From positions 97,984,115 through 98,048,114 of the forward strand of contig OY759214.1 of NCBI GenBank assembly GCA_963662175.1: a stretch of 64,000 nucleotides of DNA, in the 5' to 3' direction. Positions within the stretch are counted from its first letter, which is position 1; the number at the start of each line of letters is the position of its first letter. Source of the stretch: Aradus depressus. Its lineage: Eukaryota; Arthropoda; Insecta; Hemiptera; Aradidae. Made by a program: the position numbers and the translations under genes. Below are positions 23,206 to 33,310 of the stretch, one piece after another. The notes beneath the pieces are model-generated. The model did no database searches, was not told the origin of the DNA, and saw only the letters and a program-made list of their open reading frames with translations.

Positions 23206-24617
23206 TACAAGGAAGCGGTTGGCTGAAGGAAGACAGTCGGGACCCCAAAGGTCTGTCTTCTGTCTGTTGGACTGTTGCCATACCCAATGCAGACTTGGTT
23301 ATCTGGGTCTTTCTTATGTCTGCCTTTCTGCTTGTTCTGGTTACCGAATTCTCTTCATCTTCAGTAGGTACTGTAATCTTGCAAAAATATTAGATAGAGT
23401 TTTCAGTTAGTTTTCCCCTTGAATAGGTTTCGACAATTCTCGCAATGATGTCTGTTCAAATTATTATCTAACAAATTATATAAGATATTTATATAGATAC
23501 GTTTATATGTATATTTCTTCATAATTATGCTGTTAACAATAATTTTCTATTTATATTTATTTATTGTAGTCTAGTTTATCCATTGTAGCCCTATTTTATT
23601 TATTTTTGTATTTTTTCTGATACTTTATTTAATTGTTTCTTTTGTTTTTCACTCTATGTATCTATAGAAAAAATGTATTTTCATTTCATTACGTTTATGC
23701 CTTAACAATGTTGTGTGTGCTTCGCTTAGTCAGAAGGGGACTTTATAAAGCTTTGTTTCAGCAGCTTTACATGCATCGACACTCAACTCTAGAACAAACT
23801 CCTTCAATACTTTCCAAAAATATCGTACTCTTATAAATGTTATGGTGTTTTTTTTTATTTTTTTTTCTTCCTGTAAAGTAACTTGTGGTATGCACTTTGG
23901 GCTGACGCTGACTGATCCGACCCGTCAGTGGCTCTGATAGAATGACAGTCCCGAGGCCCCCATAAACAGGGGGTGGGGCAGGGTGGCCCTTCCCCTTTCA
24001 AACAAGGACGGGGGCGGATGGTCTATTCCTGGCCAAAGGACGTTCACCTTACAGAAATATCACCCCCCGGAGGGGGGCCCCCTAGGGGGATAGCAATGAC
24101 AAGATTCTCCTAATGGAGACCCATGTCGGAGGAACAACCCTCTCTTCTGTCGATGTTGTTTTTGCCTTAGACTTCTACAACCCCTATTTCAAAAGTCAGC
24201 CGGTATTGTTTTTTATTCCTGAATTTTATCATAGATTAGGCTTGATGAGAGAAGGAATCACTGTTCACACTTGATCTGTAGTGATATGGGTCGGTGACAG
24301 GCAGTCCAGCTCTTACCAGAATGACCCCTGTAACCTTACTTCTCATAACTCGATTTCCACTTTTTTCACTTCGAAACGTTTTTCTATAGTACACTCTACC
24401 CCCGATATTCCATGTTCTCCTATTCCCAGTACAAATGATCGTAGAAAGAATGAATGTAATTTCAGAGGAAGAGAAGGGGAAAAAAAGTGTAGCAAGATTG
24501 CAGGAAGTAAGGCTCTATTAATGAATGAATACTTCTCAGCTCCAGACTAACCGTTATCATTATTCCGGTTAATCGGGAGTAAAATGTACTACATTTTCAC
24601 AAAAATCAGTTTTTTCC
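23206..24617. other. No recognised gene; GC-rich block at 23890-24200
   Basis: The GC-rich block contains CACCCCCCGGAGGGGGGCCC followed by CCTAGGGGGATAG, a strong potential stem. It may be retroelement 5' sequence, but nothing in it can be assigned. The remainder is AT-rich. Confidence 0.35.
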
Positions 24618-24665
24618 AGAACCTGAGGAAGACAATAGACACGTCGAAAGGTTGTCAATAAAACA
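24618..24665 (+). ncRNA. Hammerhead-like core motif (unproven)
   Basis: CTGAGGA (24623-24629) is followed by a short GAC/GTC pairing and CGAAAGG (GAAA at 24646-24649), then TTGTCAATAAAACA. The CTGANGA...GAAA arrangement is that of a hammerhead ribozyme. Degenerate versions of it are known from Penelope-like retroelements. The cleavage-site strand is not evident, so this is probably a relic of an element end. A SINE starts directly after it. Confidence 0.3.
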
Positions 24666-24671
24666 ATATTG

Positions 24672-24952
24672 GTAGCTCAGAAGTAGCGAGCTGGCCTACT
24701 GAGCTCAAGATTGCGGGCCGAGGTCCTTGGGTGTTTTACCTAGGAGGTGAAAAAAACCTTGAGCACACCGTCCTTCAGATAGGATTTCAAGCGATAGTCC
24801 CGAGCCTGTACGATGTCAGGCATTGTTAAAAAACCCTACCCTAGGAAAATAAAAATTTAGGGTAGGCAAAATTTAGGACTCCCACAGTAGAGTGGAGCTC
24901 TGGTAGTAGGCGATTTGACCTCGAAGTTAAAGCCCGGGCATGACTTACAATT
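24672..24952 (+). mobile_element. tRNA-derived SINE, partial
   Basis: Head GGTAGCTCAGAAGTAGCGAG, then GAGCTCAAGATTGCGGGCCG (the B box has been lost by deletion), GAGCACACCGTCCTTCAGAT, CCCGAGCCTGTACGATGTCA, and the terminal AAAGCCCGGGCATGACTTA. Confidence 0.85.
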
Positions 24953-25735
24953 ATTTTATCCGATATCTTCTAACGTAAATCAACCACCTTAGTCAGAGTC
25001 AGTGTCCAATTAAATGTTTTTTTTGTTTTTTTTGCATCATTATAAGTTGTTTTTATAAAAAGAAAACCCTAATTTTGACATTTAAAAATTGGGCACGTTT
25101 GTCAAATGTTATGATAAAATCCTACTTTTTAAAATGTTTAAAAAAAATTTAAAAATGCCTTTTTAATTACATGAGCCGGGTAACCTGGCTTCGCCCGGTT
25201 TGTAACTTTAAGTTAAATGTTTTTAGAACTAAGTTGAAATTTTCAATGGTTTCAAGGCTGTAGAAGGGGTGTGTTCCTTCTAAAGAAGCTGAAACTTTTT
25301 AATTTTTTTTTTTTACAGAACATTTTTGAATTTTGTCGCAAGTTATAATCTTTCAATTTTGGGAATTTACTAAAACATTAATAGAAAATATATTAATTAT
25401 ATTCCTTAATAACTTTTGGACTGGTTGACATATTGATTAATTACCCCACATATGCCACTAAACAGTTTGGTGGTTCAACCGAATTGAAAATGTGGGTTCA
25501 ACTCCCGGGAGACCGACTTCTTCCTTGGATGTCATTTGGGGATATCCTGGGCATAGATCATCTGTCCTGCCAGGACATGACTCCTACCAAACAGCCTCCC
25601 TTTAGATTAACGAGCAGTCAATTTGAATAGTTGTAATGTCTTCTTTCAAATGTCTGGAGAATATTCTAAGAGCATGGGCTCTAAGGTCCGGGTTGCTAGT
25701 GTAACTAATGGACCAAACCTCCCCCCTCCCCCGGG
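24953..25735. other. No gene; one hairpin motif at 25174-25200
   Basis: AT-rich. GAGCCGGGTAACCTGGCTTC followed by GCCCGG resembles the hairpin head of the elements near 3880 and 4490. A GC-richer segment (25430-25730) has no recognised content. Confidence 0.4.
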
Positions 25736-25739
25736 CCAA

Positions 25740-25950
25740 AACTGAAAATTTTTATTCACCTAAAGGATAGGGGTCTTTAACGAGTACCTGACATTGTACA
25801 GACTCGGAACCATCGCTTAACGTCCCATCGGAAGGACGGCGTGCTTAAGTTTATTTTACCTCCCAGAAAAAATAAACTAAGGGCCTCGGCTGGGTTTCGA
25901 ACCCACGATCTTCAGCTCAATAAACAAGCATGCATACCACCCTCACACTA
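25740..25950 (-). mobile_element. SINE fragment, minus strand
   Basis: Plus-strand reading gives TTTTTATTCACCTAAAGG, GGGTCTTTAACGAGTACCTG, CGGAAGGACGGCGTGCTTAA, AAATAAACTAAGGGCCTCGG and GGGTTTCGAACCCACGATCT. The last of these includes the complement of the B box. Confidence 0.85.
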
Positions 25951-26009
25951 CAATATATAATATTCTTATAATATAAGAAGCTATATAATGAATATATAGA
26001 ATATAATAA

Positions 26010-26040
26010 ATTTAATAGTATATATTATATACTATTAAAT
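26010..26040. repeat. Short AT-rich palindrome
   Basis: Arms ATTTAATAGTATAT and ATATACTATTAAAT form a near-perfect hairpin with a 3-base centre. Confidence 0.7.
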
Positions 26041-26049
26041 TCATTATAA

Positions 26050-27403
26050 AATATTGGAATTATTCTAAAATTTTTAAAAATTTCCTCTCTTAAATGTTGG
26101 CTCTCTTCGTGGGCATGGGGTCCAGCTTAAATTGTATTTAGGCATCTTACATGAACATTTTTATTTCGTTTAATAGGCGCTCATAATATAATATTTAATC
26201 AAACGGAGTTATAGTATCTACGCCCTTTTCAGTACGCAAAAAAGTAATAAATAATATTTTCGTTGAACAATTATATGGTAATTGGATATGTCATACAATT
26301 GTATGCATCCAAACAACTTATAAATTATATACATCAACCGATATTAGATCAGAATACGAACACATAAGAGAAGAATAAAAATAATAGTTATAAATAAAAA
26401 TAAATAAATAATTTTAAAAAAAATTAAAAGAAAATTTCTTATATTAATAAATGCAATAGATACCTACTATTTTTGGATATGTTTGATTATATATATTATA
26501 TATCTGTATTTCTTCAAGCGAAATCTTCCTTCATGACGATATTTTGGAGCGGTTACACGCCTCTTCCTCAGTTCATTGGGAGAAATATAGAAGAAAAAAA
26601 AAGATATCAATATATGTAAATAAATAAATAAAAATAACAAATAATGATGATGTAAATAGTAAATGACTGAAAAAATTAATGATAATAATAAAAAAATAAA
26701 CAAAAAGTAATTACGATAGAACCTAAAGGATGTTAGTGGAGGAGCTAAGAAAATAAAAATGAAAGCAATGTAGGAATTAACGCTTTTATACATATATATA
26801 ATAAATATAAATAACAAATAATGATGATGTAAATAGTAAATTACTAATAAAATGAGTTAGGTATACTTTTTTTCAAAAAGAGAGAAATAATATTTAGTTA
26901 TTCCGAATTATTCTTTCTTCATCGTCATTTTATCTAAATTAGTGTATATTGACAGCGCAGGCATTAAGTATATATCGATTAAATATATAACTTTAGTATA
27001 TATTTAAATAATTATTTATTTAACTAAAGATATGTGAGTATTCAGGTTCATAAGATGAGCCTAATCATACCTAATTTAGACATCTGATGGAAGACCTAGC
27101 ATATAATATAATATGGCCGTTACAACATCCAAACCCAAATACCAGTTGTACATAATTATCAGAGATATTTATAATTAATTGGTAACCATCAATCAGTCAT
27201 TGAAATGGGAAGAGTGCTGCTACCGAAATGATATGGTTTTTTTAATTTATTTTAATAATAAATATATAATAATAGAAAATCATTAACTAATTTCTGGTGT
27301 TGGTTCTTTTATATTCGAGGCGACTTTTGCCATTTCATATTATCGACAAAAGCCACCCTGTTTGACTCAACGGAAGGCATCAAATATCTCCATTTCTGCA
27401 TAA
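26050..27403. other. AT-rich left flank of the large palindrome
   Basis: No supported gene. A direct repeat of about 38 bp, with the core AACAAATAATGATGATGTAA, occurs at about 26636 and 26813. The last 15 bases before and across the palindrome edge (27396-27410) form CTGCATA-A-TATGCAG. Confidence 0.5.
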
Positions 27404-27589
27404 TATGCAGGTTACTTGATAGTTTGGAACAACAGAAAATAAATCAAGCCACCAAAAATAACATGTTAACACCTTAGAATCACATGTATGTATTTAGTGG
27501 TTAAATGTATTCCACATACATTTATCGTAGTCAATATTTAAAACCACTATTTGATATTTTTTATTTTGTTATTATTTCATAGTTTATGT

Positions 27590-27890
27590 AACGAATGTAT
27601 CGACATGAAATTTAATTTTTAAAGTCAATACCCAATGAGGATATAATAAACTGCTAAATTTCAGCGGTATCGACTGAAGGGAATGGATCTCAATTCCGGC
27701 TAACTGCCGATGTATTGAATGCATCGACACAAAATTCAATATGAGGATTTAGAAGCGCCCATGTAAGTCAACTGTTGAATATTGGCGCGCGCAAACGGTC
27801 TACTGGTTTTGGAAGGGGAGCGAAAAGGTAATTGATTAATTTGTTTTAGGAAAATAGCCATTGATTCACCGACGACTCTTTCTTGTTGTT
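27590..27890 (+). repeat. Family A fragment inside the left arm
   Basis: Contains ACGAATGTATCGACATGAAA, CGGCTAACTGCCGATGTATT, CAAACGGTCTACTGGTTTTG and TTGATTCACCGACGACTC. It is mirrored at about 40745-41040. It lies outside the part shared with the second copy near 62385. Confidence 0.8.
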
Positions 27891-28084
27891 ATTTTTCACT
27901 CTGTGCGAAAACTATAACACATAAAATATAATATAAATTTTGTAAGTAGAAGGGAAATGGGGACTCTGGCGCAGTTGCCCCACATGACCTTTGACCCCAC
28001 GGGGTCACGTGACCCATCACTCCCCACCACCACCCCCCCCCCCCCTCCACGCTCCGAATCACCCACCATCGTACATCCCCAGCT

Positions 28085-28520
28085 CAATAAGTTTCCACTC
28101 TCCCTCTAAACCTCAATAAGTTTACACTCTCCCTCTAAACCTCAATAAGTTTACACTCTCCCTCTAAACCCCAATAAGTTTCCACTCTCCCTCCTAACCT
28201 TAATAAGTTTCCACTCTCCCTCTAAACCCCAATAAGTTTCCACTCTCCCTCTAAACCTCAATAAGTTTCCGCTCTCCCTCTAAACCTCAATAAGCCCCCC
28301 CCCCCCCTAATTTTTTCATCTCAATTTTTGTCCTTTGAATCACTACCAATCTACTTCCCCATCTAAATAAGTTTCCACTCTCCCTCTAAACCTCAATAAG
28401 TTTCCGCTCTTCCTCTAAACCTCAATAAGTTCTCCTCTCCCTCTAAACCTCAATAAGTTTCCGCTCTTCCTCTAAACCTCTATAAGTTTCCGCTCTCCCT
28501 CTAAACCCTGCTTTACATTT
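28085..28520 (+). repeat. Minisatellite, unit about 29 bp
   Basis: Tandem units of CTCAATAAGTTTCCACTCTC plus CCTCTAAAC, about 14 copies. They are interrupted by a 13-bp C-run (28295-28307) and a short CATCTAAATAAG variant. The unit resembles the 3'-end module of Family A read on the opposite strand (cttcccca..., aattaagttttcgctctccctccaaa). The mirror lies at 40117-40550. Confidence 0.9.
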
Positions 28521-28699
28521 TTATCTCACCCCTCGCCTGTGCCCCTATATTTTTTTTAATTAGCCCACTAGTAACAATTTTTATATTTTTAAAGACTGAT
28601 TTCGTGACCTTGAACAGGCACTTTCGTGATCTAACATGTCGAACCCTGCATTCGTGTAGCCTACCATATCATGTCCTAGCATGATCATCATCATCATTG

Positions 28700-29215
28700 T
28701 ATTCAGTATTATTTTAAACTGAAGTATAATGATGGAATAATCGCCTACCTACAATTTTGAGCATGCCGTCCTTCGGTGCCTTGAAAAGTATTGCATTTAA
28801 AAATATAACTCAAAGCTCGTCATATTGAGTATGTTGTCCGATTGGAGTAATATGATGGAAAAATCGCCTACCTACACTTTTGAGCATGCCGTCCTTCGGT
28901 GCCTTGAAAAGTATTGCATTTAAAAATATAACTCAAAGCTCGTCATATTGAGTATGTTGTCCGATTGGAGTAATATGATGGAAAAATCGCCTACCTACAC
29001 TTTTGAGCATGCCGTCCTTCGGTGCCTTGAAAAGTATTGCATTTAAAAATATAATTCAAAGCTCGTCATATTGAGTATGTTGTCCGATTGGAGTAATATG
29101 ATGGAAAAATCGCCTACCTACACTTTTGAGCATGCCGTCCTTCGGTGCCTTGAAAAGTATTGCATTTAAAAATATAATTCAAAGCTCGTCATATTCAGTA
29201 TTATTTTAAACTGGA
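28700..29215 (+). repeat. Tandem array, unit 123 bp
   Basis: Four copies with GAGCATGCCGTCCTTCGGTG starting near 28760, 28883, 29006 and 29129, a constant period of 123 bp. The block CATGCCGTCCTTCGG and the separate AATCGCCTAC resemble pieces of the tRNA-derived SINE body, suggesting an origin from a rearranged SINE. The mirror lies at 39422-39937, and the same array begins again at about 63790 at the window's right edge. Confidence 0.9.
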
Positions 29216-29449
29216 GTAATATGATGGAAAAAAAAAAAAGCATTTATCTTCAATTCCGAGCACGCTGTCCTTTGGTGTTATTTGTGAATTCTTGTTTTTT
29301 TTATTTCAACAATCATTTATTAGTAATTTTGCGTTTTCTCCAATCTGAAGACATCCTAGACCTTGAAATGGTTTTTTCATGCATTATACATGTTCAAACA
29401 TGTCGAGACCTGTTGTTGCAGGCATACTTCACCAATTTTTATTTCATGA

Positions 29450-31330
29450 TTTAATTTTACATCCCCACGTCAATTAACACATCCAATGTGCTTCCCCATC
29501 TCAATACCCCCGCTCTCCCTCCGATTCACTACTCTCTATCTTCAGTATAGCGGCGTAGCCAATCCATCTCAATTTTCTCACGTATACTTCCCCACCTAAT
29601 TCTCCCTTTAAACCTTTTACTCAGACACTCTCTCTAGATCGTCTGACATTTTCATCATAACCCGGTCAACCCATACATAAACCTACATTCTACGTCCATT
29701 AGCCTTTCCCTCTGAGTCAGTCAAACTTACCCACCTCAAATCACCTTCAATGCACATACCCACATCAATTATTCTAAAACATAATCTTTAATTATAATAG
29801 TTCTACTTCCTGAGACCTATTAGACTTCTTCCAACCGGCAGAGACTTTGCAACCCACACCTAATCCTCAGGTCTTTCTCCTAATTTTTATGACTCACTTC
29901 TACTTCCCCACATCAATCGTCTAATTGTTTTTTCTCAACTTGTCCTTACCAATTTTCTGTTCTCTACTTCTAAAACCTTTTACTCATACATACCCGCGGA
30001 GTAATCTTTAGATCTAGATGTACCTTTCCATGGATACATTCTTAGGCTAACATGCAGTATATTCAACTTACGTTATGTTACATACTACTTCTCATCTCCA
30101 GCACTTAACTTACTTAGCACCTCTACTGTATTCCAATCCTCGTTTATAGCGGTCAAAACAATTTATTTTTCCTTCCACCAACCGTCCTCTACTGTAATTG
30201 CTCTCCTAACCTTCTCAAACCCCCGCACAATTCTGACAACGACCAATCCATCCCAATATTCTGCTCTCCACTTCTACTTCCCCAACATCATATCAAGTTA
30301 GAACCCTACAAGTGTAGACTACTGCCCCGTCAACATTTCTTTCTCATTCAAACCACTTCTATCCCACCTCTCACTCAGACATACCTGTACACTTGCATCA
30401 CATGCAGAAAATCAAATTTAAATGCTTCTCCCTACCTAAACCGCCAGGTCAACACCCCCACAGTTCTCGTCGATATTTAGATTCGCATTTCCAATATTAC
30501 TTTACCATCACTATTTTTACGACTAATAACCTACAATCTAGCAGGAACTTAAATCATCCCCCTGCACAACACTACTCCGGATATATTCAGAACCCACTCC
30601 CACACATCTGAGCACTAATAGAACTCTAACCTAGGACCCCTGCTGTGTAGGCTCACTCACATTGGTACCTGTCAACCCATCTTTATAACTGCAAAAGCCG
30701 GGGGTAATTTCATATTCAAGTATTTTTCCTAAGATTTCATACTGATGAAGGCTCTAGACCCCTTCATCACCAACGAGATCAGTTAAAGAACTATTTTATA
30801 ACACAGCCCCAACGTACATATAAGGTGTGTCCAATACAATAGGAACTCTTCTTATATAGCTATCCTAAGAAGAAGTCATTGAAAACTTTGCCCACTGAGC
30901 CGGATAATTATTTATAGTAGAGATACTTTTATTTCTCAGTCATGCACCATAGATAGGGTTTTCTATAAGTGCTATCACCAGTCTCCTACATGCATATATA
31001 TATAATATATTTTCTATAGTTCCCCCGACATTTTTCTACAACTAACACTCAACCGTTCCTCAATTAATATTATAACGCAGCCCTCACACCCATACTCCAT
31101 TGTATTTATTTTTCAAGTCCCAAGCTCTTCGTCTAATATACATCACAGTTCCCACCGGTATTTGAGAACCCATATAGTATTATTGTTCCATCCTCACCCA
31201 CATCTCATGGACCCCACAATTCAGCCCTCCTTCCCCGCATATATGGTATTGAGAGCCAAAACACTTACGATGACCCAATACAACCGTTATTTTACCGATT
31301 CATCTTCATAGCCACAAAACCCGGGATTAT
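29450..31330. other. Pyrimidine-rich arm interior
   Basis: About 1.9 kb with marked excess of C+T on the plus strand and recurring fragments such as CTTCCCCA-CTCAAT, CTCTCC and ACTTCTACTTCCCCA. These may be decayed relatives of the neighbouring minisatellite. Short frames here (29221-29454, 30393-30611) show no domain and I do not call them genes. The mirror lies at 37307-39187. Confidence 0.5.
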
Positions 31331-31784
31331 TTAATATTTTAGTATATTTCTTTTTTCATTATTTATCACAGGTTTTTTTTCCTCACATACAACGCCTACT
31401 CCACTCAACTGTTTTTTCTTAAAGTCCTATACATATCTTACATCCTTTCATATATTTATTTTTTATTTAGTCATATTATTTTATATTTTATGCGATTAAT
31501 ATTTATTTACATTTTCGAAAATTTACGTAAATTATGAAAATTTTGTAGCATATTCAGGAACATTTTTTGTGATGAATGTGACTGCATAATAACTATCGTG
31601 ATTATAAGAAAAATTGGTGAGTACAAGCTGGTCAGTATTAAGAAATAAAAATCGTATATAGGTTCCATATCATAGGCAGTTTCTTATTGTTGTTGGGGCT
31701 AGGTGTATTGCTGGAAACCCATTAATGATCGGCTCTTCTCGGCTCGTCTCGGAGTTTATCGGCTCCTTTCGTTGCATGTAGGAT

Positions 31785-31935
31785 GAAAAAAACTATAAAT
31801 ACGTTCTGTTTGGTCAGTAGTTATCTGTTTTCATTGTGAACGTGTTAACAACTTTGAGATAAATACAATCTGATCATTCACTATTTATTGAACCGAAGTT
31901 GTCAACCCTGTTACAATAAATACGGTCTGTTTGGT
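31785..31935 (+). promoter_or_regulatory. Putative promoter region of the left HTH gene
   Basis: CTATAAATA (about 31793-31801) is followed by TCAGTAG, an initiator-like motif, about 23 bp from the T of the TATA. A related block (ATAAATACRRTCTG) recurs near 31859 and 31917. A CGGCTC-rich stretch (31731-31770) precedes it. The gene starts at 31987 with a good context (ACCATGG). The mirror lies at 36702-36852. Confidence 0.35.
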
Positions 31936-31986
31936 GATTATTAGGCAGACTTCATTGATCTAGTAATCCACAGCAGGTTAGATACC

Positions 31987-32517
31987 ATGGGGGTCAAACG
32001 AAACGCTCTCACTATAGAAAATAAAATAAAAATAATTAAACTTTTTGATGAAGGAGAAAAGGTTGGAGAAATATCGAAACATTTCAAGATTCCTCAATCC
32101 ACGATTTCTTCAATTTTAAAGAGGCGAGCAACCATTTTTCAATTAGATACATGTGGTAAAAGACATATTAAACGAATTAGAACTAATGGTGGAACACACT
32201 CCCAGAATACACCCCCACTTGCCTTCAACGGAGAGAATTACACACAACAACACACAGACTCTTCAGAGGAGGATGTGGGTGAACACTCCAGTTCATCACA
32301 ACAGCAAACGGACTCTTCACAGCATGATACGGATGAAGACGGAAGTGAACGAATTCATTCAACAGAACACCGACGAGTAGTATATGGTGATAAAAAACCA
32401 ACAAAAAAGTTCAACCTTCCTAAACCCGTAAAAGGCTTAATACCTCTGTCTAAGGAAAATATGACGTTTTTACGTTTGGTCGGGTATAAAGTTCTGTCAT
32501 CAACGTATAGATGTTAG
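31987..32517 (+). CDS. CENP-B/pipsqueak-type HTH protein, left copy
   Basis: A 176-residue protein. Residues about 7-52 form a helix-turn-helix of the pipsqueak/CENP-B N-terminal kind: the ALTIENKIKIIKLFDEGEK helix, then GEISKHFKIPQSTISSILK. In pogo/Tigger transposases and CENP-B-like proteins this domain binds DNA, so sequence-specific DNA binding in the nucleus is the expected role. Residues about 70-125 are Ser/Gln/Asp/Glu-rich and probably disordered. Residues about 130-176 are basic and end ...LSSTYRC; I do not recognise that part. No DDE catalytic domain is present. The start lies in ACCATGG. The stop overlaps the next ORF in ATGTTAG. An identical protein is encoded on the mirror arm. 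It could be a domesticated or truncated transposase N-terminus, or the DNA-binding protein of this element. Confidence 0.65.
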   Translation: MGVKRNALTIENKIKIIKLFDEGEKVGEISKHFKIPQSTISSILKRRATIFQLDTCGKRHIKRIRTNGGTHSQNTPPLAFNGENYTQQHTDSSEEDVGEHSSSSQQQTDSSQHDTDEDGSERIHSTEHRRVVYGDKKPTKKFNLPKPVKGLIPLSKENMTFLRLVGYKVLSSTYRC

Positions 32518-32831
32518 ATTTGGATAGTTCAAAGAGGGGTTCTGGTATCATTTTCATTACCGAAGCCATCGGGGGTATAGATGGAATAAGAAAATCTGTT
32601 CGACATGAAAACACTCACACTTTGCCATCATATAGGTTTATCTATTTAAAAGGTAGATTTTTTCAAGGAGAATGGGACAACGACAGTTGCAACATTCTAA
32701 AAGCGGGTTTTGTTCAATTCCAGTGCTTCCTGGGTAATAACTCGGACTATATTTTGAAGGATATGTCAATAATGGGCATTAACTTTATTGGGAATAGGTA
32801 CACAGCATATCATAAACGAAAAGATTATTAA
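32511..32831 (+). CDS. Hypothetical 106-residue protein overlapping the HTH gene, left copy
   Basis: The start codon lies in ATGTTAG, overlapping the upstream stop by 7 nt in the -1 frame. A TAG stands directly before the ATG in this frame, so simple frameshift fusion upstream of that point is not possible. The protein has no signal peptide or clear membrane segment, is rich in Gly, Ile, Phe and Asn, and has a basic end (YHKRKDY). I do not recognise a family. It could be a second cistron reached by reinitiation, a 3' exon joined by splicing, or a chance frame. Its exact conservation in both arms reflects arm identity rather than selection. Confidence 0.35.
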   Translation: MLDLDSSKRGSGIIFITEAIGGIDGIRKSVRHENTHTLPSYRFIYLKGRFFQGEWDNDSCNILKAGFVQFQCFLGNNSDYILKDMSIMGINFIGNRYTAYHKRKDY

Positions 32832-32861
32832 AAAGAATCAAATCGAATGCTGTGAGGTTGA

Positions 32862-32935
32862 AGGCTTGGAGAGGCTATAAACGCACGCAGGTCGTATGAG
32901 TGAAGGTTTGGAGAGGATATAGATGCCCGCAGACC
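32862..32935 (+). repeat. Two 40-bp direct repeats after the ORFs
   Basis: GAAGG(C/T)TTGGAGAGG followed by ATA-A-GC-CGCAG recurs with a 40-bp offset (32862 and 32902). This is the same period as the central satellite, although the sequence is different. The mirror lies at 35702-35775. Confidence 0.65.
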
Positions 32936-33290
32936 AGTGTGATCACCAGCAGTTCTAAATGTTGAAAACACTGATTTGAGGAAAAGTAGGAGAGTACAAT
33001 CGTGTTAATATGCCTGTATTTTTGATTTGCAGGAAAGGGCCTTGCCCCTTTTTATTCATGCTTTGTATCCAAAAGTATATATATTTCAGTTTTCATTTGA
33101 CTATATGCTTATATCATCTCTTTGTGAGAGCGGTTCTAAATCTGCTGGGTAAGTTTCGTTCTTGATCAGTGTATACATGTACCCCCAAAATCCTGTTCCT
33201 TTGAACCAAATTCAACTCAGTCAAATCGATTCAAATCCCTATATTATACTGCAATATTCTCGCTCAAACATCACTACACTCTCCTTCTAG

Positions 33291-33310
33291 TTATAACGAT
33301 ATCGTTATAA
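33291..33310. promoter_or_regulatory. 20-bp perfect palindrome at the left arm/satellite junction
   Basis: TTATAACGATATCGTTATAA reads the same on both strands. An identical copy sits at 35327-35346, exactly mirrored. The inverted arms end with it. A two-fold symmetric site like this could bind a dimeric HTH protein (inference). Confidence 0.6.

Larger units (their letters stand above)
27404..33310 (+). repeat. Left arm of the large inverted repeat
   Basis: Matches the right arm at almost every base. Differences noticed by eye are 29377 (T here, G by the mirror base 39260), 30837 (C versus G, mirror 37800), 31285 (C versus A, mirror 37352), and C-runs of 13 and 13 here against 11 and 10 in the right arm. 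The outer edge coincides with the right half of the hairpin CTGCATA-A-TATGCAG. Confidence 0.9.

Noticed and set aside
30393..30611. 72-codon frame in the arm (and the 77-codon frame at 29221-29454)
   Set aside because: No domain, within a pyrimidine-biased stretch. Duplication on the other arm only reflects arm identity.
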